DNA of 64,000 nucleotides from Paenibacillus lutimineralis (lineage in GTDB: Bacteria > Bacillota > Bacilli > Paenibacillales > Paenibacillaceae), in assembly GCF_003991425.1 (NCBI RefSeq), contig NZ_CP034346.1, forward strand, positions 214,001-278,000. Direction: 5' to 3'. The notes beneath the pieces were generated by a model that was not told where the DNA came from, searched no databases, and was given only the letters and a program-made list of their open reading frames with translations. The translations under genes and the position numbers were made by a program. Positions 30,718-39,219 of this stretch are shown here, one piece after another; position 1 is the stretch's first letter; each line of letters begins with the position of its first letter.

Positions 30718-32301
30718 ATGAAAATTTTGATAGTTGATGACGAGTTGGTTTTACGAGAAAAGTTAGAGAAAATTGTTCTTAATTCGGGTTTGCCTTTTCA
30801 AGAGGTTTATACGGCAAAGGATGCGTTTGAAGCAATTGATATTATGAATGAAGGAGTACCTGATATTGTGATGACCGATATTCGTATGCCGCAGAAAAGC
30901 GGCTTAGAACTCGCACAATATATTCATGAATATACCCCTGAAGTGATGGTTATTATTATCACTGGCTACTCAGAGTTTGAATACGCCAAGGCGGCTATTG
31001 CCAATAACGTATTTGAATATTTATTGAAGCCGATTGATCGAGATCAAACAATTGCTTGTTTGAAGAAATGCGTTCGTTTATTGAAATCTCGCAACAAGGA
31101 AAGAAATATGTATCATATTTTCAAAAAATATTTCTCAGATAACTATGATACGGTGAAAAAACAATTTTTTGAAAATCTATTTTTTAATATGGTGGAAAGC
31201 AGCCCAGAAGCACTTAAGCATCAGTTAGCGGCATTTCAAATTACTCTGACCGCCTATCGAGCTGTGAATATTAAATGTATTTCATCACAGGGATCTTCTT
31301 TTGTAGAGGAAGCTTATTATTTTTCGCATATATTGGAGAAATATTTTAACGAGCAGTTAGAACAAGCTATTGTATACTGCTTTGGAACAATTACGCACTT
31401 GCTTTGGCCTGTCCGCAGTCCAGATGAAAATCAGGATGCGGATGAGTTGGTTAAGCTTCTTACTGATGCAACTAGAAATATGGAAGATAATTATCCGGTT
31501 AGACTAATATGTGGTATTAGCCAGATTAGTACAACACTCGCCGATATTAAGTCATTAAGGCAACAAGCATCATTTTGTCTAGAGGTAATGGATAAAGAAG
31601 CAGAACAGGGGATTGTATTTTATGAAGCGCTTTCGGAAACAAAGGATTCTTTTAGTGAACAAATAACACAATTGATCGGGTATATCAAAATAAGGAATTA
31701 CAATCTGGCAGTTTCTTGTGTAGAAAAAATATTCAAGGAAAAGGATGTAAAGATTGATTATTTTTACGATATCATAAACTTGATTTTGCTTAATGTTTCG
31801 ATCTTTCTCCACGAAGTACAAATGGATACAGAGCAGATAAAGGAAGTCTGCGGGCGTATGAGCAAGAACATTCAAAATAAAAAAGAGTCTGCTGTTTTAT
31901 TAGAAGAATTGAAGAAATGGATCCAGGAATTGTGTGATATACTTCAGGAATTTATGCAGAATAAGCAAAATTTCATGATCAATACGATCTATGATTATAT
32001 TAATAAAAATTATGGCAACCAAATCGGCTTGTCTGATGTCGCGTCTCATGTGGGGCGTAATTCCTCTTATATCAGTCGCATAATCAAGCAGGAGGTTGGA
32101 GAAACTTTTACGCATATTTTGACTCAAAAACGAATAAACGAGGCTAAGCGTTTATTAAAACACACCAATTTGAAGGTGATAGAAATCGCTGAAAACTGTG
32201 GCTTTCCTAATATCCGTTATTTTAATCGGGTATTTGTAGAGAAGGTCGGGATGACGGCAAATAACTATCGGAAGGTAGTTCGTACCTTTTCAGAAGAGTA
32301 G
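30718..32301 (+). CDS. AraC-type response regulator (YesN type)
   Basis: A 527-residue response regulator. The receiver domain (1-120) has the acidic pair in LIVDDEL, phosphoacceptor Asp54 in MTDIRMP and Lys104 in LLKPID. A long middle region (about 130-415) follows, then a C-terminal AraC domain (about 420-525) with GLSDVASHVGRNSSYISRII and the second helix-turn-helix IEIAENCGFPNIRYFNRVF. ATG 30718 follows AAAGGACGGGG. It should activate the transporter operon beginning at 32459. Confidence 0.95.
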   Translation: MKILIVDDELVLREKLEKIVLNSGLPFQEVYTAKDAFEAIDIMNEGVPDIVMTDIRMPQKSGLELAQYIHEYTPEVMVIIITGYSEFEYAKAAIANNVFEYLLKPIDRDQTIACLKKCVRLLKSRNKERNMYHIFKKYFSDNYDTVKKQFFENLFFNMVESSPEALKHQLAAFQITLTAYRAVNIKCISSQGSSFVEEAYYFSHILEKYFNEQLEQAIVYCFGTITHLLWPVRSPDENQDADELVKLLTDATRNMEDNYPVRLICGISQISTTLADIKSLRQQASFCLEVMDKEAEQGIVFYEALSETKDSFSEQITQLIGYIKIRNYNLAVSCVEKIFKEKDVKIDYFYDIINLILLNVSIFLHEVQMDTEQIKEVCGRMSKNIQNKKESAVLLEELKKWIQELCDILQEFMQNKQNFMINTIYDYINKNYGNQIGLSDVASHVGRNSSYISRIIKQEVGETFTHILTQKRINEAKRLLKHTNLKVIEIAENCGFPNIRYFNRVFVEKVGMTANNYRKVVRTFSEE

Positions 32302-32367
32302 AGAGAAGACGAAATTACGGATTAAGTGATGTCATAAAAAGTGTACAAAAAGTAATAAAGTATGCCC

Positions 32368-32396
32368 TTAACGCTGCAAGATCGCAACGCTATAAT
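32368..32396 (+). promoter_or_regulatory. probable promoter of the binding-protein operon
   Basis: TTAACG (32368-32373) and a consensus TATAAT (32391-32396) are separated by 17 bp. The poor -35 hexamer fits a promoter that needs an activator such as the YesN-type regulator. Confidence 0.5.
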
Positions 32397-32458
32397 AAGC
32401 CTATGAAATAAAACAATTTGCAAATTGTAAAAAATTCAAAATTGAAAGGGATTTCAAT

Positions 32459-33733
32459 GTGAAAAAATCACTAAGTTTAATGCTTATATTTGTATTGCTT
32501 GTGCTTCCGGCTTGTGGAACTAATGACCGCAGCGGCACGGAGAATGGGAATGCCGAAGGTGACGAACGAGTCACGGTTAAGCTCGCAGTTTGGGCTTCAG
32601 GTGCGGCTGACAATTTTGCTAAGGCAGCTGAAGAATTTAATAAGAGACAAAATAAAATCAATTTTGTGATCGATATGCAGACAAGTTATACAGAATATCT
32701 CGGTGCAAAAGTAGCTTCGAATGATTTGCCTGATTTATTCTTCTTGAACCCGTACAGTGAAGTACAGCAATTTGCAAGAAATGGGAAAATTCTAGATTTA
32801 TCAGACCGCAAATTTAACGATCAACTGTATGATTCGATGAAGGCATCGGGAACCTATGAAAGCAAAATGTATGCGTTTCCAACGGTTTTAGAAATGCTTG
32901 GCATCTATTATAATCAAGACTTGTTTAAAGAAGCTGGAATTGAAAAAGTTCCAGAAACATTTGACGAAATGAAAGAAGCAGTTGATAAGTTGAATGCCAA
33001 AAACATTACCCCATTTGCTGCAACATTCAAAGATAGCTGGACTCTGATGCATATGCTAAGCACCTTGCAAGGAGCGATTCTAGGCGATGATATGGATGAC
33101 TGGATAGCCGATATGAATGCTGGAAAAGGGACTTATGATGTAGAAGGCTCTAATCGTGTGTATGAGTTCCTGGATTTGATCAAGGAGAATTCCGGAAAAA
33201 ACTATATGGATGCGGATTCAACGACTGGCTTCAATGCATTGGCAAATGGTGAGGCAGCGATGTTGTTGTCTGGTGAATTTGCTTTACTAAACTTGTCTAG
33301 CATTAATCCTGATCTACCCGTTGGTTTGTTCGCAGTACCGGTGACTGATAACAGTGCAGATGCAAAACTGGATGTGGATGTAGGTATTTCTATTGCTGTA
33401 AATAAGGATAGCAAAAATTTAGAGGCGGCTTTGGAAGTACTGGATTATATCAGTGATAATAACGACAAGAATGGATGGTTCCATCATGTAAGTGATAGTT
33501 TAGGTAGTTCACCGCCAGCAATGCCTTTTGAAATGACCAAGGAATACCCGTACTTTAAAGATTATACGAATTACATGAACGCTGGTAAAGTTCGCGGTTG
33601 GAATTACTTGCAACTTCCATCAGGCTTCGGAAGTACTGCTGGAGAGACCATTCAGGGGTATATGATGAATGGATTGGATAGCAAGCAAACGATGCAGGCA
33701 TTGGATAATGGAGTGAAAGAGTTATTGCAGTAG
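32459..33733 (+). CDS. ABC sugar transporter substrate-binding lipoprotein
   Basis: A 424-residue family 1 solute-binding protein. The signal peptide ends at the lipobox LVLPACGT (Cys about 19). The mature part has VTVKLAVWASGAADNFAKAA near the start and a typical carbohydrate-binding segment MYAFPTVLEMLGIYYNQDLF. Start is GTG 32459 with GAAAGGGA upstream. It is the first gene of the transporter operon controlled by the adjacent two-component pair. Confidence 0.93.
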   Translation: MKKSLSLMLIFVLLVLPACGTNDRSGTENGNAEGDERVTVKLAVWASGAADNFAKAAEEFNKRQNKINFVIDMQTSYTEYLGAKVASNDLPDLFFLNPYSEVQQFARNGKILDLSDRKFNDQLYDSMKASGTYESKMYAFPTVLEMLGIYYNQDLFKEAGIEKVPETFDEMKEAVDKLNAKNITPFAATFKDSWTLMHMLSTLQGAILGDDMDDWIADMNAGKGTYDVEGSNRVYEFLDLIKENSGKNYMDADSTTGFNALANGEAAMLLSGEFALLNLSSINPDLPVGLFAVPVTDNSADAKLDVDVGISIAVNKDSKNLEAALEVLDYISDNNDKNGWFHHVSDSLGSSPPAMPFEMTKEYPYFKDYTNYMNAGKVRGWNYLQLPSGFGSTAGETIQGYMMNGLDSKQTMQALDNGVKELLQ

Positions 33734-33743
33734 TATAAATTGG

Positions 33744-33786
33744 AAAGCTGTTGTAAAACAAGAATTGTATTTTGCAACAGCTTTTC
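33744..33786 (+). terminator. attenuating hairpin between binding protein and permeases
   Basis: AAAGCTGTTG (33744-33753) pairs with CAACAGCTTT (33775-33784), followed by TCTT. Such hairpins after a binding-protein gene usually reduce, but do not abolish, permease expression. Confidence 0.75.
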
Positions 33787-33807
33787 TTAAAGTTAGGGGA
33801 TCGTCTA

Positions 33808-34695
33808 ATGTCAGATTTGTTACACAAGAAAAATCAGAAGTTTTACTATCTACTTATTGTACCTGCATTTGGATTGTATATGTTTGCGTTGATAATTCCG
33901 CTTGCCTTAGGAACAATTCCATCCTCTTTTCAAAAGTGGAGTCTTTTGGAGCAAGATAAAACGTTCATCGGTTTTGACAATTATATAAAGCTTTTCAGTG
34001 ATGCTACCTTTCTCCATTCACTCGTGTTCACAATTGTATTGGCTTTATTTACGATTCTAGGAACGAATATTATTTCTTTTTTCGTAGCGCTGCTGCTAGA
34101 CAACAAAGTGTATGGGAAAAGTATTACGCGGTCGTTTTTCTTTATTCCGAATATTATAAGTGGCGTTATCGTTGCATTCGTATGGTCATTTATATTTACA
34201 GGTGCAATACCCACTATAGCGGACAAACTTGGGATGATATGGCTGGCAGAACTCAGTTGGTTTGGTTCAGGAGGAACAGCAGCCTTTACCGTGATTCTGG
34301 TAAGCATATGGCAGGCAACTGGATTTTTAATGATCTTATATATTGCGGGTTTGCAGACAATACCAAAAGATGTTGTTGAAGCGGCCCAATTAGACGGATG
34401 TACAGGATTTCGCAAAGTACGTTTGATTTATATCCCGTTACTGATGCCGACGTTTACCATTAATTTATTTGTATCCATTGCAGGAGCATTTAAGGCTTTT
34501 GATATCCCGCTGGCATTAACAGGAGGGGGTCCGTTTAAAAGTACCCAAACGGTTGCACTAAATATATATAATGATGCTTTTAAAACGTATCAGACAGGTT
34601 ACGCTTCTGCAAAATCCGTTATTTTATTATTGATTGTTGCGGTGATTGCAATTATCCAGTTACGTGTGACACGGAAGAGGGAAGTGCAATATTAA
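33808..34695 (+). CDS. ABC sugar transporter permease (UgpA/LacF type)
   Basis: A 295-residue permease with about six membrane segments and the EAA loop VVEAAQLDGCTGFRKVRLIY near residue 190, followed by IPLLMP. A second motif, ALTGGGPFKSTQT, is typical of the MalF-like family. ATG 33808 follows TTAGGGGA. Its stop overlaps the next permease start by 1 nt. Confidence 0.94.
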   Translation: MSDLLHKKNQKFYYLLIVPAFGLYMFALIIPLALGTIPSSFQKWSLLEQDKTFIGFDNYIKLFSDATFLHSLVFTIVLALFTILGTNIISFFVALLLDNKVYGKSITRSFFFIPNIISGVIVAFVWSFIFTGAIPTIADKLGMIWLAELSWFGSGGTAAFTVILVSIWQATGFLMILYIAGLQTIPKDVVEAAQLDGCTGFRKVRLIYIPLLMPTFTINLFVSIAGAFKAFDIPLALTGGGPFKSTQTVALNIYNDAFKTYQTGYASAKSVILLLIVAVIAIIQLRVTRKREVQY

Positions 34696-35531
34696 TGAAA
34701 TTATTAAAAAAGAGAAAAACTCTGTTGTGGACCCGAAGTATAATGTCCTTCTTGCTTGGAGTATTGTTTATGATGCCGGTTTTCTTGATTATTATGAATT
34801 CATTTAAACCAAACAAGGAGATATTGGCTTCTTTTATATCATTGCCAAAGAGCCTTTATATTGATAATTTCGTAGAAGCGCTAAAAATAATGAATTTTAA
34901 TATTGTGTTTCGTAATACGATACTAGTAACGGTATTCACAGTTTTGCTTACTTGTGTAGTTTCCTTTCTGTGTGCGTACGGTCTTACTCATATTAAAAAG
35001 AAATTTTCCGACAAAATTTATCTGTTGTTTGTTCTTGGACAAATTATTCCGTTTCACACAGTGATGATTTCTGTCGCTGTCTTAGCAGCGAAAACGCATT
35101 TGAATAATTCGCTTCTTGGGCTGGTTATATTTAACAGTGGGTTTTTTACGGCATTTGGTGTTATGACCTATGTGGGTTTTCTAAAATCGGTACCTCGTGA
35201 ACTGGAAGAATCAGCAGCGTTAGATGGATGTGGACCGGCTCGAACTATGATCCAAATCATATTTCCACTATTAAAATCGACAACGGTTACCTTAGCGGTA
35301 TTGTTCTTTTTATGGACGTGGAATGATTACTTGTTACCATCCATATTGATTGGGGAAGAAAAATTAAGAACAATTACGGTGAATCTCTATGTTTTTAAAT
35401 CAGCTACTAATGCACAGTGGAATTTATTGATTGCAGGACTGACAGTATCAATGCTTCCGGTAATCTTGGTTTATATTGTGGCGCAGAAATTTATAACAAG
35501 CGGACTGACTGCAGGAGCAATTAAGAGTTGA
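34695..35531 (+). CDS. ABC sugar transporter permease (UgpE/MalG type)
   Basis: A 278-residue permease, start overlapping the previous stop (TAATG). About six membrane segments and the EAA loop ELEESAALDGCGPARTMIQI near residue 170 are visible. The C-terminus FITSGLTAGAIKS is the standard MalG-family ending. No ATPase is encoded nearby, so a shared ATPase is likely. Confidence 0.94.
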   Translation: MKLLKKRKTLLWTRSIMSFLLGVLFMMPVFLIIMNSFKPNKEILASFISLPKSLYIDNFVEALKIMNFNIVFRNTILVTVFTVLLTCVVSFLCAYGLTHIKKKFSDKIYLLFVLGQIIPFHTVMISVAVLAAKTHLNNSLLGLVIFNSGFFTAFGVMTYVGFLKSVPRELEESAALDGCGPARTMIQIIFPLLKSTTVTLAVLFFLWTWNDYLLPSILIGEEKLRTITVNLYVFKSATNAQWNLLIAGLTVSMLPVILVYIVAQKFITSGLTAGAIKS

Positions 35532-35544
35532 GGAGGACACATGA

Positions 35545-36399
35545 ATGGATACGAAAGAAATCTCATATAAAGATAATACAAATATAGAAGTCATAGACGG
35601 ATTCATTGTACAGCAGGTATCCAACGATGTATGGGCAATTGATGAATTCGGGATTGATTTGATGTATCTGATTATTGGTGAGGAAAGAGCACTTCTATTA
35701 GATACCGGACTGGGGCTTGGAAATATACGCAAAGTCGTAGAGTCCCTTACAAAGCTGCCGATTATTGTTGTGAACTCCCATCATCATTATGACCATGTTG
35801 GAGGGAATAATCGATTTGAGCAGATTTATGCTTATAAAGAAGCGATTCCTGTCATATTGGAGCAGAATACAGCGGAATACAGAAAAAGTTTTTTTGAATC
35901 ACAGGCAAAGCGAAGGGAATATTCCGGTTGTGACACTTTTGAAGAAGATATGATTCGAGTGGGGAAATTTCAAATGATTGCGATCGAAGAAGGCTATGTG
36001 TTTGATCTGGGGAACAGAACGTTGGAAGTGCTCTTTACGCCGGGACATACGAAGGATTGCATCTGTTTATTGGATCGAGAGAATCGATTGCTTTTTTCAG
36101 CTGATACTCTTGTGAGCACACCTACGCTTTTATTTGATCATTATTCAGCTGACTTGGGGGTTTATCAGCAATCATTGAAGAAGCTTTGGGATTATCGGGG
36201 AGAGTATGAATTAATATTTCCCGGACATTTCTTAAGACCAATTGGAACCATTTATTTGGAGAATATGATGACTTGTGTAGAGCACATTATGGAGAATAAC
36301 CAAATCGGTGTGAGACGAGATATCAGTGATACGGGATGTTTTGGATACTATTACAAATATAAAAGAGCATCAGTAATATATGGACCTAATAAGATCTAG
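35545..36399 (+). CDS. MBL-fold metallo-hydrolase
   Basis: A 284-residue metallo-beta-lactamase-fold enzyme with the zinc motif HHHYDH (His79, His81, Asp83, His84), a further ligand in TPGHTKD, and FSADTLV and FPGHFL downstream. No signal peptide is present, so it is cytoplasmic. It lies 13 bp after the permease gene with GAGGAGG, in the same operon, so it probably acts on a transported compound (lactone or ester hydrolysis is possible). A strong terminator follows. Confidence 0.9.
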   Translation: MDTKEISYKDNTNIEVIDGFIVQQVSNDVWAIDEFGIDLMYLIIGEERALLLDTGLGLGNIRKVVESLTKLPIIVVNSHHHYDHVGGNNRFEQIYAYKEAIPVILEQNTAEYRKSFFESQAKRREYSGCDTFEEDMIRVGKFQMIAIEEGYVFDLGNRTLEVLFTPGHTKDCICLLDRENRLLFSADTLVSTPTLLFDHYSADLGVYQQSLKKLWDYRGEYELIFPGHFLRPIGTIYLENMMTCVEHIMENNQIGVRRDISDTGCFGYYYKYKRASVIYGPNKI

Positions 36400-36418
36400 C
36401 TTCAATTTAATCATGCAG

Positions 36419-36456
36419 AAGTCCGACGACCTATACAAGATCCTCGGACTTTTTTC
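36419..36456 (+). terminator. terminator of the YesMN-linked transporter operon
   Basis: AAGTCCGA (36419-36426) pairs with TCGGACTT (36444-36451), followed by TTTTT. Confidence 0.9.
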
Positions 36457-36466
36457 TTGATGAAAT

Positions 36467-36640
36467 TTAGTCGATCATTGCAAGCTGGAGCAGCGTATGA
36501 ATGAATACGACTGCCGTCTGCGCGCGTGTCGTTTCACCCTTGGGACTGAAAGCATGTTCACCAGTGTTTGTCATCAAGCGAACATCATCCAGATAGGACG
36601 CGTCCACACATTCGATATCCTTATAGCCATGCAAGCCCAT
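36467..36640 (-). pseudogene. SLH-domain fragment
   Basis: A 57-codon frame that ends at TAA 36467-36469. Its translation carries EHAFSPKGETTRAQTAVVFI, the FSP-x5-TRA core of an S-layer homology domain, but only one domain is present, whereas SLH proteins carry three plus a secreted body. AAGGAG lies 5 nt before its ATG, yet the frame stays open upstream with WPDYDFSCKEI, so the site may be fortuitous. It is probably the 3' end of a lost cell-surface gene. Confidence 0.6.
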
Positions 36641-36694
36641 AATCTCCTTACAGGAAAAATCGTAATCGGGCCATATTCTTGTCCCTCGACAAAA

Positions 36695-37444
36695 TTAGGA
36701 AGACCTATAAGGAATAGGTTTGCCAGTGCTTTTTTGAATTTCGGATGCGTATAAACCATCCATTAGCTGATAGAATTCTCCCCATTGAGGATTATCCTGT
36801 TTTTCCTTTTTAGTAAGATAATATAAATACTTATAAATCATTTTCAAACCATTGACACCATCTTCGGGTTCTACCATTTCCATCCGCCGTAAATAATACA
36901 AGAGTTCATAAATTTCAATTGCCCCAACATTTGCCAACCCAATCGTTTCTTTGGTTGGTGATTCCAAGAGTCTCAACGCTCTCGAATCATGAGAGGCAAA
37001 AAAGTTAAGTGGTTTTGTAGCGATATAGGCTAAAGACTTAACTTCACCACGATCATCAGCGTTATCTAACTCAGGTTCATAGGCAGTATGGGCAGCGATC
37101 GCTTTTTCAAATGACTGTCTATAAATTTCTTTATCCGGTTCAAATTCGCTATCTTCCATAACAATAAGATGGCCCTGATCTATTCTACTTAGTGCATAAT
37201 TTCTTGAGTCGCTACTTACGAGCTCATTAAAAACCACTCTATGAATGGATAGATAAGGGAAAGTAAGAAAAAGCGGATCAAGCCAAAACTTTTGAAATGA
37301 TTTAAAGGGAATGGCAGACGAACCTCTGACTGTGTTTGAACGATCAAAAGAAATAAAGAAATTAGCATCAAGAGGTATCTGTTGAGTATAGTCGTTAATA
37401 AGCGAAACAAGAGCTGGGTTCTGATCGGTTACATTGACTCTCAA
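36695..37444 (-). CDS. PIN-like domain protein, third gene of an XRE/ImmA module
   Basis: A 249-residue soluble protein. Its N-terminus (IPLDANFFISFDRSNTVRG, about 23-41) resembles the first strand and metal-binding Asp of PIN-domain nucleases, and acidic residues around 130-140 could complete the site. The TTG start overlaps the ImmA/IrrE-like stop (TTGA) and has GGAGGAAGAGG upstream, so the two are translationally coupled. The gene set fits a toxin-antitoxin or phage-defence-like module; the nuclease call rests on weak motif similarity. Confidence 0.65.
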   Translation of the reverse strand: MRVNVTDQNPALVSLINDYTQQIPLDANFFISFDRSNTVRGSSAIPFKSFQKFWLDPLFLTFPYLSIHRVVFNELVSSDSRNYALSRIDQGHLIVMEDSEFEPDKEIYRQSFEKAIAAHTAYEPELDNADDRGEVKSLAYIATKPLNFFASHDSRALRLLESPTKETIGLANVGAIEIYELLYYLRRMEMVEPEDGVNGLKMIYKYLYYLTKKEKQDNPQWGEFYQLMDGLYASEIQKSTGKPIPYRSS

Positions 37445-38313
37445 TCCTCTTCCTCCTTAAATAGGAGGGCCAGATCGTCATCATCATCTAAGTCGGCTTC
37501 TTCCATTAACTTGTAGTCCTCTAAGGATTTTCCGAATAGATTTAGATCGTCTGAAAGTTCACTAAGTGATACTTTTCCTTCTTCATAATTCTCAATAAGT
37601 TTTCCTAAATTCTCTCCTTCAACCCCAAATAGATTGGTTTTGGTATTGAGTTGTTGGAAAGCCTTTGAGTTTATATTTGAGCCAAGAGCATAATAAATGC
37701 CTTCGTGGTCTCTTGCATCAATTTTTAGAAGGTCTTCAAGTACGGTTTTCGAGATTGCACCAACTTCTTGTAAACGACGAACGATTGCTTTAAAAGGCAA
37801 CCGGTAATCACAATGTATCTCCGCAATTAGGCGCAGCAGCGCATTTGTAGTCCAGCCTTTTAAATCTTGATTGCCTTTGTTCTTTTCCTTAACCTCATGT
37901 ACAAGTTTTTCGGTAGGAAGGAGAAATTCAGCTGCAAATCGGTTCGCCTTTAATTCCCTGATGTCACTTGAATGATCAAGGCCTCTACATAAAACAAAAG
38001 GGTCTGAAGATTCGAAATGGTGATATAATTCATGAGCTAGTGCAAAAATTTGTTTATCCCAAAAATCCGTTGTATTCAAACCGATATAACAAATCGAATA
38101 CCCATCGTCTTCTTTGGAAGAAAGATAAAGAGCTGCAAGAGGGTTATCAGACTCTTCTCCTTCATTCAAAAAGGGAATCTGTATCAACTGAATGCCCAGT
38201 GTTCGTATAACTTTGAAAAGGTTATCTCCTAACGGCCCCATACCAAGCTCCAACACTCTACGTTTTTCTTTGGCAAGCTCTTCAATGGTATAAAGATCTT
38301 CTTTTGTTAACAC
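37441..38313 (-). CDS. ImmA/IrrE-family zinc metallopeptidase
   Basis: A 290-residue protein whose N-terminal half is an ImmA/IrrE metallopeptidase with the HExxH motif in ALAHELYHHF (His94, Glu95, His98). The C-terminal half is helical and ends in an acidic cluster (EEADLDDDDDLALLFKEEED). ImmA-type enzymes cleave XRE repressors, such as ImmR, in mobile elements. Here the gene starts (GTG) inside the last codons of an XRE gene and is followed by a PIN-like gene. Confidence 0.88.
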   Translation of the reverse strand: MLTKEDLYTIEELAKEKRRVLELGMGPLGDNLFKVIRTLGIQLIQIPFLNEGEESDNPLAALYLSSKEDDGYSICYIGLNTTDFWDKQIFALAHELYHHFESSDPFVLCRGLDHSSDIRELKANRFAAEFLLPTEKLVHEVKEKNKGNQDLKGWTTNALLRLIAEIHCDYRLPFKAIVRRLQEVGAISKTVLEDLLKIDARDHEGIYYALGSNINSKAFQQLNTKTNLFGVEGENLGKLIENYEEGKVSLSELSDDLNLFGKSLEDYKLMEEADLDDDDDLALLFKEEED

Positions 38314-38669
38314 GAAGTCATTTCCTCTCTCTGTCTCTTTCTCAAACGATCATGTTTTCTGAGGCAAAGCATCATAGAAATCATTTTGTCGAAGTTTACA
38401 CGTTCATTTTCAGTCGTTGCGCTCCCCATCATCGCAAGGAATACCTTCTTCTCATCCGGATTTTCCTCAATATCTTTTAAAGAAAAACGCAGGGCTTCCA
38501 TAAGAATATTCAATTGTTCAATGCTTGGATAAAAACGGCCGTTCTCTATGCGACTTAATGTATCTTTGTTTATATTGGTCTCCCCACTCAATTCCTCTAA
38601 CGTAATCTTTCGTACATTTTTACGTTTATGATGTACAATCCCAGAAAGTTTTGTAAGTGAGATACTCAT
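38307..38669 (-). CDS. XRE-family helix-turn-helix regulator
   Basis: A 120-residue DNA-binding protein from ATG 38669, which has GGAGGG upstream; a longer frame upstream is AT-rich non-coding sequence. The helix-turn-helix (about 20-55) reads ITLEELSGETNINKDTLSRI with ENGRFYPSIEQL after it. Its end overlaps the ImmA/IrrE gene by 7 nt. It is the likely repressor/antitoxin of the three-gene module and the likely target of the metallopeptidase. Confidence 0.9.
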   Translation of the reverse strand: MSISLTKLSGIVHHKRKNVRKITLEELSGETNINKDTLSRIENGRFYPSIEQLNILMEALRFSLKDIEENPDEKKVFLAMMGSATTENERVNFDKMISMMLCLRKHDRLRKRQREEMTSC

Positions 38670-38833
38670 ATTAAATCCCTCCAAACTATTTGTAAATAAA
38701 TTATACTTTGTATATATTTTTAAAACAAGTTTATTTTTAAAATTATACAAATCATATATTAAACGAGGGAACTCGTTTGTTTATTATCTATAAATTATTA
38801 GGTGAATTAGCTTTTCTGGAAACTCTGGTAAAA

Positions 38834-39047
38834 AACCATTGCTTTTACAAATGACAATGAGCGTACAGCCTATTTGCTTACAAAATCATTTTTAATGTTG
38901 AATGAATACCATTTACGAATGGGACCTAAATATGCAGTGGAGTTTATAGTAGATATTGCGAAAGGTTTATATTGGAGAAGATCGCTTATATTTTGGAAAA
39001 AAATTCTGGAGAAAGATGATATATTTGGTTCACTAGGGAGACATTAA
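38834..39047 (+). pseudogene. probable Fic/Doc toxin C-terminal fragment
   Basis: A 70-codon frame after an in-frame stop translates to AFTNDNERTAYLLTKSFLML, which resembles the FxDGNKRTA active-site region of Fic/Doc proteins, with Gly-Asn-Lys changed to Asp-Asn-Glu. The N-terminal half and the start are absent. It ends right at the next tmRNA-end copy. The loss of the catalytic motif suggests decay. Confidence 0.5.
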
Positions 39048-39202
39048 ACTGTGACTACACCCACCACGAAGTGCCCATCTATGTGGCGTTGACTTCGGAC
39101 AGAGGGGCGATTCTCCTCGCCTCCATACATAAAATCCACAACCGAAAGGTTGTGGATTTTTGCTTTTATAGAAAATAGAAGAACAAGCTGACCCAAACGA
39201 AA
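39046..39202 (+). repeat. long copy of tmRNA 3' end plus flank (att-like remnant 4)
   Basis: 39046-39126 repeats the tmRNA 3' end with the same extra loop as remnant 3 (CCACCACGAAGTGCCC), but with T-arm changes (AGAGGGGCGATTCTCC). It continues through a terminator hairpin to 39202, matching the segment after remnant 3. It lacks the 5' half of tmRNA. Confidence 0.9.
39130..39162 (+). terminator. terminator after att-like remnant 4
   Basis: AAATCCACAACC pairs with GGTTGTGGATTT around a short loop (GAAA), followed by TT; nearly the same as the hairpin at 28498-28530. Confidence 0.85.
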
Positions 39203-39219
39203 TTACTACTTTCAGAGTC

